Source of the DNA: Arthrobacter sp. B3I9
GTDB taxonomy: Bacteria; Actinomycetota; Actinomycetes; Actinomycetales; Micrococcaceae
Assembly (NCBI RefSeq): GCF_030816935.1
Contig: NZ_JAUSYO010000001.1
Coordinates: 2,232,001-2,296,000 of the forward strand
Length of the DNA stretch: 64,000 nt
Direction: 5' to 3'
Shown: positions 10,993 through 20,507 of the stretch, in pieces
Layout of the letters: every line of letters starts with the position of its first letter
How positions within the stretch are numbered: position 1 is the stretch's first letter
Position numbers and translations under genes: made by a program
Notes under the pieces: generated by a model
What the model was told of the DNA's origin: nothing
The model's input: only the letters and a program-made list of their open reading frames with translations
The model's database searches: none

Positions 10993-11382
10993 ATGAGCAC
11001 TACAACCAATGAAAACAGCGCCGACACCACCGTTATTGCCGGCGAGGAGCTGCCCACGCACGAGGTCAACCTGACCGACGTCGCCGCCGGCAAGGTCCGC
11101 AGCCTGCTGGAGCAGGAAGGCCGCACCGACCTGCGCCTGCGCGTGGCCGTGCAGCCGGGCGGTTGCTCCGGCCTTATCTACCAGCTCTACTTCGACGAGC
11201 GGCTCCTCGAGGGAGATGCCGTCCGCGATTACGACGGCGTTGAAGTTGTCGTCGACAAGATGAGCGTCCCGTACCTCAGTGGTGCCAGCATCGACTTTGA
11301 GGACACCATCGCAAAGCAGGGCTTCACCATCGACAATCCCAACGCCGGCGGCTCCTGCGCCTGCGGTGATTCCTTCCACTAG
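10993..11382 (+). CDS. erpA: Iron-sulfur cluster insertion protein ErpA (HesB/IscA family)
   Basis: A-type carrier that delivers Fe-S clusters to target proteins; 129 residues. The three conserved cysteines are present: GGCSG in the middle and SCACGDSF at the end. A short disordered N-terminus precedes the fold. Start ATG 10993 follows AGAAGG at 7 nt. It is upstream of, but separated by a hairpin from, the cytochrome oxidase genes. Confidence 0.95.
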   Translation: MSTTTNENSADTTVIAGEELPTHEVNLTDVAAGKVRSLLEQEGRTDLRLRVAVQPGGCSGLIYQLYFDERLLEGDAVRDYDGVEVVVDKMSVPYLSGASIDFEDTIAKQGFTIDNPNAGGSCACGDSFH

Positions 11383-11402
11383 GGCCGGCCGTTCGGCCGG
11401 CC
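11383..11402 (+). terminator. erpA terminator-like hairpin
   Basis: Perfect 9-bp GC stem (11383-11391 with 11394-11402) with a TT loop, starting directly after the erpA stop and followed by TTAG. There is no long T tract. Confidence 0.6.
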
Positions 11403-11581
11403 TTAGTGCCGCCCGAAACGGACACGGGCCGGGCCGGAAAAAACGCTTCCGAGCCACGGTGCGGACATGTGGGCGAAAACTCCTGCGGAGCGGTAAGCTC
11501 TACAACGAGTAGTAAAACTTTTCGTGTGCCCGGAACGCCAGTGGTGACCCGGGCGACAGCAACAAGTAGGAAGGGCCGTCT

Positions 11582-12454
11582 GTGAGTTCGCAGAACCGAA
11601 CCGGCAGCCGACGCAAAAAGATCTCTACGATCACTGGCTTGGCACTAGCCGGCGCGTTGGCTTTGACTGGATGTTCACCAGAGGTACAGAAGGGGTGGAT
11701 GCCCACCGAACGTGGGACCACCAGTAACACTGACCGCATCATGGACCTCTGGGTCAACTCATGGATTGCCGCGCTGGTAGTGGGCATCATTACCTGGGGT
11801 CTGATGATCTGGTGCATCGTCGCTTACCGGCGGCGCAAGGGCACCGTGGGCTTCCCCCGCCAGAACAGCTTCAACCTGCCGCTGGAGGTCTTCTACCTGA
11901 CGATCCCGCTGTTCATGGTCCTGGTGTTCTTCTACTTCACCGACCGTGACCAGCAGGCAATCGACAACCGCAGCCAGCCTGCCGATGTCGTTGTCGACGT
12001 CCGTGGCAAGCAGTGGGCCTGGGACTTCAACTACAAGAAGGGCGACGTCGTCACCGGAGACGTCCACGAAGCCGGGGTCCAGGCGCACCTGACCGGTCAG
12101 GAAGTGGACAAGGAAAAGCTGCCCACGCTGTACCTGCCCGTCAACAAGTCGGTTGACCTCGAGCTCAACGCCCGCGACGTCATCCATTCCTTCTGGGTTC
12201 CCGCCTTCCTCCAGAAGCGCGACATGATCCCGGGCAAGGTCAACTACATCAGGTTCACCCCCACCAAGGAGGGGACCTACGACGGCAAGTGCGCCGAACT
12301 CTGCGGCGAATACCACTCCGAAATGCTGTTCCGCGTGAAGGTTGTCTCCGAGTCAGAGTTCAAGGCTCACTTGGAGCAGCTGCGTCAGGACGGCAACTCC
12401 GGCCTGCTCGGCGAAGAGTACGACCGACTCCCGGCCAAGACCGAAAACAAGTAA
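11582..12454 (+). CDS. ctaC: Cytochrome c oxidase subunit II
   Basis: Subunit of the aa3 oxidase carrying the CuA centre that takes electrons from the bcc complex. 290 residues: a lipoprotein signal with lipobox LTGC (Cys31), two transmembrane helices (about 52-75 and 94-113), then an extracytoplasmic cupredoxin domain with the CuA ligands in [10 protein letters not shown] and [12 protein letters not shown]. The GTG start is 11 nt after a GGAAGG-like ribosome site. It is the first gene of a ctaC-ctaD-ctaF operon. Confidence 0.96.
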   Translation: MSSQNRTGSRRKKISTITGLALAGALALTGCSPEVQKGWMPTERGTTSNTDRIMDLWVNSWIAALVVGIITWGLMIWCIVAYRRRKGTVGFPRQNSFNLPLEVFYLTIPLFMVLVFFYFTDRDQQAIDNRSQPADVVVDVRGKQWAWDFNYKKGDVVTGDVHEAGVQAHLTGQEVDKEKLPTLYLPVNKSVDLELNARDVIHSFWVPAFLQKRDMIPGKVNYIRFTPTKEGTYDGKCAELCGEYHSEMLFRVKVVSESEFKAHLEQLRQDGNSGLLGEEYDRLPAKTENK

Positions 12455-12464
12455 GGGAAGCGAC

Positions 12465-14189
12465 GTGGCAACCACCTACAGTCAGCCCTCCGGGATCCTC
12501 ACGGCTCCCGTAGTACCCAAGTCCAAGGGGCGCATCGTCGTCAACTGGATCACCTCGACCGACCACAAGACCATCGGGTACATGTACCTGATCGCGTCCT
12601 TCGTGTTCTTCTGCTTCGGCGGTGTGATGGCGCTGCTGATCCGCGCCGAGCTGTTCGAGCCCGGTATGCAGATCCTGCAGACCAAAGAGCAGTACAACCA
12701 GCTGTTCACCATGCACGGCACCGTCATGCTGCTGATGTTCGCCACCCCGCTGTTCGCGGGCTTCGCCAACGTCATCATGCCACTCCAGATCGGCGCGCCC
12801 GACGTCGCCTTCCCCCGGCTGAACGCGCTGGCCTTCTGGTTCTTCCTCTTTGGCTCGACGATCGCCGTCTCCGGCTTCATCACCCCGCAGGGTGCAGCGT
12901 CGTTCGGCTGGTTCGCCTACGCGCCGCTGTCGAACACCACGTTCAGCCCGGGCGTGGGCGGTGACCTCTGGGTTTTCGGCCTGGCGCTTTCCGGCTTCGG
13001 CACCATCCTGGGTGCGGTCAACTTCATTACCACGATCATCTGCATGCGCGCCCCGGGCATGACCATGTGGCGCATGCCGATCTTCACCTGGAACATCCTG
13101 GTCACCGCGATCCTGGTCCTGATGGCGTTCCCGCCGCTGGCTGCGGCCCTGTTCGCCCTTGGCGCGGACCGCCGCTTCGGCGCGCACATCTTCGATCCGG
13201 AAAACGGCGGTGCCGTGCTCTGGCAGCACCTGTTCTGGTTCTTCGGCCACCCCGAGGTCTACATCATCGCGCTGCCGTTCTTCGGCATTGTCTCGGAGAT
13301 CTTCCCGGTGTTCAGCCGCAAGCCCATCTTCGGCTACAAGGGTCTGGTCTACGCGACGATTTCGATTGCCGCACTGTCCGTGACCGTGTGGGCGCACCAC
13401 ATGTACGTCACCGGTGCCGCGCTGCTGCCGTTCTTCTCCTTCATGACCATGCTGATTGCTGTTCCGACCGGCGTGAAGTTCTTCAACTGGATCGGCACCA
13501 TGTGGCGGGGCTCCCTCACCTTTGAGACCCCCATGCTCTGGAGCATCGGCTTCCTGGCTACCTTCCTCTTCGGCGGCCTGACCGGCATCATCCTGGCTTC
13601 CCCGCCGCTGGACTTCCACGTCTCCGACACCTACTTCGTGGTGGCACACTTCCACTACGTGGTCTTCGGCACCGTGGTGTTCGCAATGTTCGCCGGCTTC
13701 TACTTCTGGTGGCCGAAGTGGACCGGGACCATGCTGAACGAGCGCCTGGGCAAGGTCCATTTCTGGATGCTCTTCCTGGGCTTCCACGGCACGTTCCTTA
13801 TCCAGCACTGGCTCGGCGTCATCGGTATGCCCCGCCGCTACGCGGACTACATGCCGCAGGACAACTTCACGTGGATGAACCAGTTCTCCACGTACGCGTC
13901 CTTCCTGCTGGGTGCCTCGCTGATCCCGTTCTTCTGGAACGTCTACATCACGTGGCGGGCTGGCGAAAAGGTAACGGTTGATGACCCGTGGGGCTTCGGT
14001 GGCTCGCTGGAGTGGGCAACTTCCTGCCCGCCGCCGCGGCACAACTTCACCTCGTTGCCGCGGATCCGTTCCGAGCGTCCCGCGCTGGACCTGCACCACC
14101 CTGAGCTCTCCCAGTCCTACACCATTGAGTCTCCTGCCCCTGCTGCAGCGACCCTTGGTAACGCCGACCAGAAGGACGCCTCGCTGTGA
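12465..14189 (+). CDS. ctaD: Cytochrome c oxidase subunit I
   Basis: Catalytic subunit of the aa3 oxidase, 574 residues with about 12 transmembrane helices. The haem-copper site is visible in FGHPEVYI (CuB His and cross-linked Tyr) and WAHHMYV; the late HFHYV carries the haem a and a3 ligands. It pumps protons while reducing oxygen. GTG 12465 is used, 10 nt after the ctaC stop; the frame upstream is only the ctaC shadow. Confidence 0.97.
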   Translation: MATTYSQPSGILTAPVVPKSKGRIVVNWITSTDHKTIGYMYLIASFVFFCFGGVMALLIRAELFEPGMQILQTKEQYNQLFTMHGTVMLLMFATPLFAGFANVIMPLQIGAPDVAFPRLNALAFWFFLFGSTIAVSGFITPQGAASFGWFAYAPLSNTTFSPGVGGDLWVFGLALSGFGTILGAVNFITTIICMRAPGMTMWRMPIFTWNILVTAILVLMAFPPLAAALFALGADRRFGAHIFDPENGGAVLWQHLFWFFGHPEVYIIALPFFGIVSEIFPVFSRKPIFGYKGLVYATISIAALSVTVWAHHMYVTGAALLPFFSFMTMLIAVPTGVKFFNWIGTMWRGSLTFETPMLWSIGFLATFLFGGLTGIILASPPLDFHVSDTYFVVAHFHYVVFGTVVFAMFAGFYFWWPKWTGTMLNERLGKVHFWMLFLGFHGTFLIQHWLGVIGMPRRYADYMPQDNFTWMNQFSTYASFLLGASLIPFFWNVYITWRAGEKVTVDDPWGFGGSLEWATSCPPPRHNFTSLPRIRSERPALDLHHPELSQSYTIESPAPAAATLGNADQKDASL

Positions 14190-14587
14190 AGATCGAATCA
14201 AGGATTTTTGGACTCGGAGTTTTCTTCTTCGTCCCGGTCGCCCTGGTCTACGGGTTCCTGACCCACTGGAGCGAGTGGGTCGGTGTCCTGGGCATCCTGC
14301 TGGTCGGAGGCCTCGCCGGCATGATCGGCGCGTACCTCGGCTTCACCGGCAAGCGCGTCGGGCTTCGGCCCGAGGACCGCAGCGACGCTGAGATCCACGA
14401 AGGCGCCGGCGAGCAGGGGCACTTCAGCCCCTGGAGCTGGTGGCCCCTGGTCCTGGGCTTCTCCTGCGCCGCGGGATTCCTCGGCCTGGCCGTGGGGTTC
14501 TGGATTGTCTACATCGCAGCCGGCCTGGCGGTCGTTGCCCTGGTTGGCTGGGTGTATGAATACAGCCGCGGTGACCACGCGCACTAG
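14186..14587 (+). CDS. ctaF: Cytochrome c oxidase subunit IV (actinobacterial)
   Basis: Small actinobacterial-specific subunit, 133 residues with four hydrophobic helices in two pairs and a charged loop (about 55-75). The GTG start overlaps the ctaD stop (GTGA), so translation is coupled. A strong terminator ends the operon 30 nt downstream. Confidence 0.93.
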   Translation: MKIESRIFGLGVFFFVPVALVYGFLTHWSEWVGVLGILLVGGLAGMIGAYLGFTGKRVGLRPEDRSDAEIHEGAGEQGHFSPWSWWPLVLGFSCAAGFLGLAVGFWIVYIAAGLAVVALVGWVYEYSRGDHAH

Positions 14588-14617
14588 CCGCAGGTAAGCA
14601 CTAAGCAAAAAATAAAA

Positions 14618-14653
14618 GACGGCGGGCCCCACCAGAAGGTGGGGCCCGCCGTC
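14618..14653. terminator. Terminator of the ctaCDF operon
   Basis: Perfect 16-bp stem (14618-14633 with 14638-14653) with an AGAA loop, preceded by an A-rich run. It can also stop the convergent HPr gene. Confidence 0.92.
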
Positions 14654-14724
14654 GTATGTCTGTCGCTGCTGGCCGTACGTTCGCCTCTCTGCTGGAAAGC
14701 GCGAGCAAAGCCGTTGCGGGGGCT

Positions 14725-15018
14725 TCAGCCGGGCTGTGCGGTCTCCAGGAGGAGGCGCAGGTTCTCCAGTGCCCCCTCGGCCTCCAGGACGCTGTACGGG
14801 GCGGGGATCGCGTCCGCTGCGACGGCCAGTTCCACCTCGCAGCCGCAGGCGAAGTCCTCGGTCATCACCTCAAGCAGCGACCGGGCGTCGACTCCGGGTT
14901 TGCCGTCCTTGCTGATGGTGACCGGGAGCCCTGTTTCGGTCACTGCGCGCACAAACGCTGCCGCCGGCCGGGCGTGCAGGCCGACGGTGGCGTGGACAAT
15001 TGCCTTGCGTACTGGCAA
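14725..15018 (-). CDS. ptsH: HPr family phosphocarrier protein
   Basis: Phosphocarrier of the sugar phosphotransferase system, accepting phosphate from enzyme I and passing it to EII proteins. 97 residues. The active-site His is H15 in GLHARPA; a Ser is at 47, matching the regulatory Ser46 position. A TTG start at 15018 follows AAGGAG at 6 nt and puts His exactly at 15; the longer frame to 15078 is not needed. A TAGGCT -10 box lies at 15054-15059. It is divergent from a DasR-like regulator with a dre-like palindrome between them. Confidence 0.9.
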   Translation of the reverse strand: MPVRKAIVHATVGLHARPAAAFVRAVTETGLPVTISKDGKPGVDARSLLEVMTEDFACGCEVELAVAADAIPAPYSVLEAEGALENLRLLLETAQPG

Positions 15019-15096
15019 CGGGAACTCCTTAGCTGATTCCGGCGTGTGCTTCAAGCCTAGCCGGGGTTTGAGCAGCACACGAAACGACAGGGTGCT

Positions 15097-15106
15097 GGTC
15101 TAGACC
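15097..15106. promoter_or_regulatory. dre-like operator (DasR-type) between ptsH and gntR
   Basis: The perfect palindrome GGTCTAGACC is the core of the Streptomyces DasR site (consensus ACTGGTCTAGACCAGT); the left side also matches in CTGG. It lies upstream of the ptsH -10 box and 53 nt before the regulator start. The sequence match is direct; binding by the neighbouring GntR protein is inferred. Confidence 0.75.
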
Positions 15107-15158
15107 TCCGCCGCGGTGGCTTAACCTTGAGGTATGAACCAATGCGGCAGGCAGTACC

Positions 15159-15950
15159 ATGGCGTCCTCTGACGCGTCCCGGATGGCCGGAGACATCGAC
15201 CGGCAGAGCGGCACACCCATCTATGTCCAGCTGCGGGAAATCATCCGGGCACACATCGTCAAGGCGTGTCCTCCGGGGTCGGCGCTGCCATCGGAGCGGG
15301 ACCTTGCCATCCGCTTCGGACTGGCCCGCATGACGGTCCGCCAGGCCATCGACGCACTGGTCGGTGAGGAGGTCATCGAGCGCGTCGTGGGCCTGGGAAC
15401 CTTCGTCCGCAAACCGAAGCTTGACCTCCAGGTGAAACTGACGTCCTACAGCGAGGAGATGCAGCGGCGCGGCATGGTTCCGGCGGCGAAAGTCCTCAGC
15501 TTCGAGCAGATCGGGGCCAGCGCCTTCCTCGCCCGGGAGCTGCAGCTGGAGGAGGGCACACCGCTGGTGCGGTTCCGTCGCCTGCTGCTGGCCGATAACG
15601 AGCCGATGAGCGTGGATGAGAACTTCATCCCGGCACACCGGGTTCCCGGCCTGCTGGACGAGGAGCCGCCGACGTCGCTCTACAACGTCCTGAGTGAGCG
15701 CTTCGGGCTCGTGATGGAGTGGGGCGAGGACATGATAGAGGCCACCGCGGCGTCGCCGTCCACCGCCAGGCTGCTCAACGTTGAAGTAGGTTCCCCGCTG
15801 TTGAAAATCCAGCGCCATGCTTTTGTGGCCCGGGCCATGGTGGACTACTCCGTGTCTTACTACCGGGCTGACCGCTACAAGCTCTGGGTGCCGCTGCAAC
15901 GCCCCGGTGTCCGGCCGACGCGCAATTACGCGTCGGGCTACCGCCAGTAA
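15159..15950 (+). CDS. GntR/HutC family regulator, DasR-like
   Basis: 263 residues: an N-terminal winged helix (about 18-90) with PIYVQLREIIR, LPSERDLAIRFGLARMTVRQAI and RVVGLGTFV, then a UTRA effector domain (about 100-255). Both match DasR/NagR regulators that sense amino-sugar phosphates. The adjacent ptsH gene and the dre-like palindrome support a role in PTS/amino-sugar control. ATG 15159 gives a 15-residue lead before the fold; ATG 15183 would also work. A terminator follows 18 nt after the stop. Confidence 0.88.
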   Translation: MASSDASRMAGDIDRQSGTPIYVQLREIIRAHIVKACPPGSALPSERDLAIRFGLARMTVRQAIDALVGEEVIERVVGLGTFVRKPKLDLQVKLTSYSEEMQRRGMVPAAKVLSFEQIGASAFLARELQLEEGTPLVRFRRLLLADNEPMSVDENFIPAHRVPGLLDEEPPTSLYNVLSERFGLVMEWGEDMIEATAASPSTARLLNVEVGSPLLKIQRHAFVARAMVDYSVSYYRADRYKLWVPLQRPGVRPTRNYASGYRQ

Positions 15951-15968
15951 GGACAGAAGCGGTACAAG

Positions 15969-15998
15969 AAAGGCCCGGTCCAAGCGGACCGGGCCTTT
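15969..15998. terminator. Bidirectional terminator between gntR and qcrB
   Basis: Perfect 13-bp stem (15969-15981 with 15986-15998), AAGC loop, A run on the left and T run on the right. Confidence 0.9.
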
Positions 15999-16015
15999 CT
16001 GGTGTTGCGATGGTG

Positions 16016-17704
16016 CTAGTGGCTGAGGGTCTTCTGCGACTCGGTCGCTTCGATTGCCTCATGGACGCCGTGGTGGCCGTGGGCCGCCTCGAGCTCGGCG
16101 GGGGAGGCCGGAGCAACCCGGTCCTCGAAGAACCACCGGGAGAGCGCCGCGCGGCGCTTCTCCTTGCCGTCGACCACGCCGTTGGCGTTGGGCTGCGCGG
16201 GGAGCGGGGTGGGCGACTCGAACCCGACCAGCTTGTACCGCTTGTATTCGTCCAGCGGGGCGTGAACCTCAATGAACTCACCGTGCGGCAGCCGGACAAT
16301 ACGTCCCGTCTCGCGGCCGTGAAGGGCGATCTCACGGTCCTTCCGCTGCAGTGCCAGGGCGACGCGCTTGGTCACAACGAAGGCGATGACCGGTCCTAGG
16401 AAGAACAGCGCACGCAGCCAGTAGGTGACATCGTTCAGCGCCACGTTGAAGTGCGTCGCAATGAGGTCGGAGCTGGCAGCGGCCCAAAGGACGGAGTAGA
16501 ACACGAAGCCTGCCACGCCGATAGCCGTACGGGTCGGCGCGTTGCGGGGCCGGTCCAGCACGTGGTGCTCGCGGTCGTCCTTGGTGATCCAGCGTTCGAT
16601 CCACGGGTAGGTGAAAAGAACCGTGAACACGATTCCCGCCGGAACCAGGGCCGGCAGGAGCACGTTGAAGGTGAATACGTGGCCGAACCAGACCTGCTCT
16701 ACGTGCCAGTTGCCGAGAGTGCCCGGCATCAGGCGCAGCGCACCGTCCACCCAGCCGATGTACCAGTCAGGCTGTGTGCCTGCGGAGACCGGGGAGGGGT
16801 CGTAGGGGCCGTAGTTCCAGATCGGGTTGATGGTGAAGAACGCCGCCATGATGGCAATGACACCGAACACGATGAAGAAGAAGCCGCCGGCCTTGGCCGC
16901 GTAGACCGGGCCCAGGGGGTAGCCGACGACGTTGCCGTCGTTGCGTCCGGGGCCGGGGTATTGGGTGTGCTTGTGGACGACCACCATGAAGAGGTGGATC
17001 ACGATCATCAGGAGGATCAGGGCCGGAACCAGCAGGATGTGCAGCGTGTACAAGCGGCCGATGATCATCGAGCCGGGGAACTCCCCGCCGAAGAGGAAGA
17101 ACGAAATGTACGTGCCCACCACGGGAATCGACTTGATGACGCCGTCGATGATGCGCAGGCCGTTGCCGGAGAGAAGGTCATCGGGAAGCGAGTAACCGGT
17201 GAAGCCGGCAGCCAGCGAGAGGATGAGCAGAACGCCGCCGACAACCCAGTTCATTTCACGCGGCTTGCGGAAGGCACCGGTGAAGAATACGCGCAGCATG
17301 TGCACCGCCACCGATGCGCAGAACAGCAGCGCGGACCAGTGGTGGACCTGGCGCATGAACAGGCCGCCGCGGATGTCGAAGGAGATGTTCAGCGAGGAGC
17401 TGTACGCTACGGACATCTCGACGTTCTTCAGCGGAACGTAGGAACCGGCGTAGTGCGTTTCGGCCATCGACGGGTCGAAGAAGAACGTCAGGAACGTTCC
17501 GGAAAGCAGCAGGATCACGAACGTGTACAGCGCCACTTCACCGAACATGAACGACCAGTGGTCGGGGAAGACCTTGCGTCCGAATTCGCGGAGCATGGCG
17601 GACCCGCCGACACGCTGGTCGACGAAGTCGGTGATACGGCCGGCCTTGGTCGTGGGGACGAAGGTGGTGGTATTAGCTGTTGTTGTTGCGCTCATGCTCA
17701 TCAC
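16016..17704 (-). CDS. qcrB: Cytochrome bc1 complex cytochrome b subunit
   Basis: Di-haem membrane subunit of the menaquinol:cytochrome c reductase, 562 residues including the long C-terminal extension of actinobacterial QcrB (from about residue 430). The core has HHWSALLFC, GYSLPDDLLSG and the Qo-site region, with about nine transmembrane helices. Start codons at 17704, 17701 and 17695 all fit a GGGAG ribosome site; the exact one is unclear. The gene begins inside the qcrA coding region (about 32-nt overlap), so translation is coupled. Confidence 0.95.
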   Translation of the reverse strand: MMSMSATTTANTTTFVPTTKAGRITDFVDQRVGGSAMLREFGRKVFPDHWSFMFGEVALYTFVILLLSGTFLTFFFDPSMAETHYAGSYVPLKNVEMSVAYSSSLNISFDIRGGLFMRQVHHWSALLFCASVAVHMLRVFFTGAFRKPREMNWVVGGVLLILSLAAGFTGYSLPDDLLSGNGLRIIDGVIKSIPVVGTYISFFLFGGEFPGSMIIGRLYTLHILLVPALILLMIVIHLFMVVVHKHTQYPGPGRNDGNVVGYPLGPVYAAKAGGFFFIVFGVIAIMAAFFTINPIWNYGPYDPSPVSAGTQPDWYIGWVDGALRLMPGTLGNWHVEQVWFGHVFTFNVLLPALVPAGIVFTVLFTYPWIERWITKDDREHHVLDRPRNAPTRTAIGVAGFVFYSVLWAAASSDLIATHFNVALNDVTYWLRALFFLGPVIAFVVTKRVALALQRKDREIALHGRETGRIVRLPHGEFIEVHAPLDEYKRYKLVGFESPTPLPAQPNANGVVDGKEKRRAALSRWFFEDRVAPASPAELEAAHGHHGVHEAIEATESQKTLSH

Positions 17705-18743
17705 GCTCCCAATAGCTAGGTCCTACAGGTTCATGGAAGTCGCTGGTGGCGACGAGGTAGCCCTCGGAGTCAACTGCGATGGGCAGCTGGGGGAGCGGCC
17801 GGCTGGCCGGGCCGAAGATAACCTTGCATTCCTGGGTCAGGTCGAAGGTTGACTGGTGGCACGGGCACAACAGGTGGTGGGTCTGCTGCTCGTAAAGGGC
17901 AACAGGGCAACCAACGTGGGTGCAGATCTTGGAGTACGCGACGATGCCGTTGTAACCCCAGTCCTCGCGGCCCGCGGAGGGCTTGAGGGACTCCGGGTTC
18001 AGGCGCATGAGCAGGACGACGGCCTTGGCCTTTTCGTTCAGCTTGCCTTCGTGCAGCTCGTTGAGGCCTTCCGGAATGACGTGGAAGGCGGATCCGATCG
18101 TGACATCTGCGGCCTTGATCGGGGTGCCCTCGGGGTCGCGGGTAAGCCGCTTGAGCTTGCCGCCCTCCGGTGCCCACATGGTGTGCGCCAGCTTGTCGTC
18201 GGGACGGGGACCGAGGTCACCGAACACAGCCAGAGCCGGCAGGGGAGCCAGGGCGACCGCGCCGAGCAGGGTGTTGCGGATCAGCGGGCGCCGCTTGATG
18301 CCGGTTTCCTCGACGATGTCGTCGACAATCCGCACAGCAGCCTGGCGGTCGTCCTCGGCACGGATGGCGTGACGCTCCTCCGAAACCTCGTGGTCCGGCA
18401 TGAGGGCTTTGGCCCAGTGCACGATGCCGGTGCCGATGCCCAGCATGGCAAAGGCGGTGCCGATGCCCAGCAGGGTGTTCTGCAGCCGGATGGTGGCAAT
18501 TGTGGTGTCATTGCCCAGATCGATGGCGAAATACGCCACCAGGAATATCAGGGTGCCGACAACGGAGGCCCCGAAAAGTAGGGCTACCTGCCGTTCTGCT
18601 CGCTTTGCGGCCCTCGGGTCCGTGTCAGCCAGGCGCAAACGATGCGGGGGAATTCCAGGATCCTGGAACTTCTCCACCTCATTCTGACCAGCCGTAGCTA
18701 CGGTGCCCGAGTGGATCGGACTGCCGTCACTATGGTTGCCCAT
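17673..18743 (-). CDS. qcrA: Cytochrome bc1 complex Rieske iron-sulfur subunit
   Basis: Carries the [2Fe-2S] centre that takes electrons from menaquinol. 356 residues with three transmembrane helices in the N-terminal half, the actinobacterial form. The cluster motifs CTHVGC and CPCHQS are at about 282-305. ATG 18743 is preferred to the ATG four codons earlier because GAGG lies 6 nt upstream of it. The end overlaps the start of qcrB. Confidence 0.95.
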   Translation of the reverse strand: MGNHSDGSPIHSGTVATAGQNEVEKFQDPGIPPHRLRLADTDPRAAKRAERQVALLFGASVVGTLIFLVAYFAIDLGNDTTIATIRLQNTLLGIGTAFAMLGIGTGIVHWAKALMPDHEVSEERHAIRAEDDRQAAVRIVDDIVEETGIKRRPLIRNTLLGAVALAPLPALAVFGDLGPRPDDKLAHTMWAPEGGKLKRLTRDPEGTPIKAADVTIGSAFHVIPEGLNELHEGKLNEKAKAVVLLMRLNPESLKPSAGREDWGYNGIVAYSKICTHVGCPVALYEQQTHHLLCPCHQSTFDLTQECKVIFGPASRPLPQLPIAVDSEGYLVATSDFHEPVGPSYWERDEHERNNNS

Positions 18744-18846
18744 AATTCGCCTCATCCCTCTCTCGTCCCGGCGTGTGCCGGGTTAGCTTTCAATTCATAC
18801 TGCTGAAGTGCCAGCAGAAACTTTCTTACAGGTGCAGCGGATGTGG

Positions 18847-19632
18847 TTAGGACGTCCGCGAGGTCAGCCAGATGGTGAAGGCGATGATGACGCCCAGGCC
18901 GGCGATCCAGACGAAAAGTCCTTCGGATACCGGGCCCAGGGCACCAAGGTCGGCGCCGCCCGGGGAGCCGTTGGCTTCAATCTGCTTCAGGAAGGTGATG
19001 ATGTCGCGCTTACCTTCCGGGGAGATGTTCGCGTCGTTGAAGACGGGCATGTTCTGCGGGCCGGTGACCATGGCCTCGTAGATGTGCTCGCCGGAGACTC
19101 CCGCCAGGGCCGGGGCGAACTTACCCCGGGTGAGTGCACCGCCGGCAGCGGCGGCGTTGTGGCACATGGCGCAGTTGGTGCGGAAGAGCTCTCCACCCTT
19201 GGCGGAGTCGCCCTGCTCATCGAGGACTCCGGCTTCGGGGATGGCCGGGCCGGGGCCGAGGCTGGCAACGTAGGCGGCCAGCTGGCGGGTCTGCTCTTCG
19301 TTGAACTGGACAGGCTTCTTGTAGGCCTGGGGACCGTTCATCTGCATGGGCATGCGGCCGGTGCCAACCTGGAAGTCAACTGCTGCGGCGCCCACGCCGA
19401 CCAGGGAGGGTCCGGACGGCGATCCGCTCGCACCCATGCCGTGGCAGGTGGCGCAGTTGGCCTCGAAGAGCTTTCCGCCTTCTTCAACGTCATTGGCGGT
19501 GAAGGTGGTGGTGGCCTTGGCCTGGTTGACAGTGGTAGCAACGGCGTACAGCCCACCCGTGACCAAGAGGCCCATCAGTAGCAGCGCTATTGCTGCCAGC
19601 GGGTGACGTCGCTTCTGCGAGAGTGCCTTCAC
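18847..19632 (-). CDS. qcrC: Cytochrome bc1 complex di-haem cytochrome c subunit
   Basis: Two cytochrome c domains with haem sites CATCH and CAMCH replace a soluble cytochrome c, passing electrons straight to CtaC in the bcc-aa3 supercomplex. 261 residues: an N-terminal membrane segment (about 12-32), the two haem domains, and a C-terminal anchor (about 238-256). The start is GTG 19632. It is separated from ctaE by 88 bp, which contains a small GGCTC-GGG-GAGCC hairpin. Confidence 0.95.
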   Translation of the reverse strand: MKALSQKRRHPLAAIALLLMGLLVTGGLYAVATTVNQAKATTTFTANDVEEGGKLFEANCATCHGMGASGSPSGPSLVGVGAAAVDFQVGTGRMPMQMNGPQAYKKPVQFNEEQTRQLAAYVASLGPGPAIPEAGVLDEQGDSAKGGELFRTNCAMCHNAAAAGGALTRGKFAPALAGVSGEHIYEAMVTGPQNMPVFNDANISPEGKRDIITFLKQIEANGSPGGADLGALGPVSEGLFVWIAGLGVIIAFTIWLTSRTS

Positions 19633-19720
19633 GTAGTGGTTCCTTTATTCGATCCTGCGTTGGCTCGGGGGAGCCGCTTCTAGAAATTCTGTCTCTTGTA
19701 GAAAAAGAGTCAAATTGCGG

Positions 19721-20359
19721 CTACTTCAGGACGTAGATGACCAGGAAGAGGCCGATCCACACGACGTCCACGAAGTGCCAGTAGTACGAGGTAACGATCG
19801 CGGAGGTTGCTTCGAAGTGGCCGAACTTCTTTGCTGCGAAGGAGCGGCCGATGATGAGCAGGAAGGCAACAAGGCCGCCGATGACGTGCAGGCCGTGGAA
19901 GCCCGTGGTGATGTAGAACGCTGAACCGTAGGCATTCGACGAGAGGGAGACGTGCTCGGACACGAGCATGGCGTATTCCGTCGACTGGCCGGCCACGAAG
20001 AAGGCACCCATGATGAAGGTCAGGGTGAACCATCCGTTCATTCCCCAGCGGGTGAAGCTGAGTCGGCCGCCACTTCGGCGCGGCTGGAGCCGCTCGGCGG
20101 CGAAGACGCCCATCTGGCAAGTGAAGGAACTTGCCACGAGGACGATCGTGTTTACGAGCGCAAAGGGGAAGTTGAGCTTGGCTGTCTCTTCCGCCCACAT
20201 CTGTCCGGACGTCGAACGGAGAGTGAAGTACATGGCGAAGAGACCGGCGAAGAACATCAACTCACTGGACAGCCAGACCACGGTTCCAACGGAAACCATA
20301 TTCGGGCGATTCAGCGTCGGGTGCGCCGGGGTACTGGGGGCATGGGTCGCAGATGTCAC
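19721..20359 (-). CDS. ctaE: Cytochrome c oxidase subunit III
   Basis: Integral subunit of the aa3 oxidase, 212 residues with five transmembrane helices; [11 protein letters not shown] and [14 protein letters not shown] are diagnostic. GTG 20359 is chosen (VTSATHAPS); the frame upstream to 20395 runs through the promoter. It heads the ctaE-qcrC-qcrA-qcrB gene block. A perfect palindrome touches its start codon. Confidence 0.95.
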   Translation of the reverse strand: MTSATHAPSTPAHPTLNRPNMVSVGTVVWLSSELMFFAGLFAMYFTLRSTSGQMWAEETAKLNFPFALVNTIVLVASSFTCQMGVFAAERLQPRRSGGRLSFTRWGMNGWFTLTFIMGAFFVAGQSTEYAMLVSEHVSLSSNAYGSAFYITTGFHGLHVIGGLVAFLLIIGRSFAAKKFGHFEATSAIVTSYYWHFVDVVWIGLFLVIYVLK

Positions 20360-20376
20360 ATAGACATTATGTCTAT
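20360..20376. promoter_or_regulatory. 8-1-8 palindrome at the ctaE start
   Basis: ATAGACAT-T-ATGTCTAT is a perfect inverted repeat abutting the ctaE GTG and containing the possible -10 boxes TATAGA or TAATGT (minus strand). Its position fits an operator for the ctaE-qcrCAB genes. No regulator could be assigned from sequence. Confidence 0.55.
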
Positions 20377-20507
20377 AAAAGTCCGTCCTGCCCAACGCAA
20401 ACCGCGTTTTCGGAGGACTTTTTCTACAAAGCCGCGAATTCGCGCGGAAAAGTTCCGGTACCCGTTCACATTGGTCATAGCGGCACGCACCTCGGTAGCA
20501 TCGGGAG

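Noticed and set aside
12360-14201. Long open frame of 613 codons on the minus strand opposite ctaD
   Set aside because: It is the antisense shadow of a high-GC gene; its translation is rich in Arg, Gly, His and Gln with no motif, and ctaD is clearly coding.
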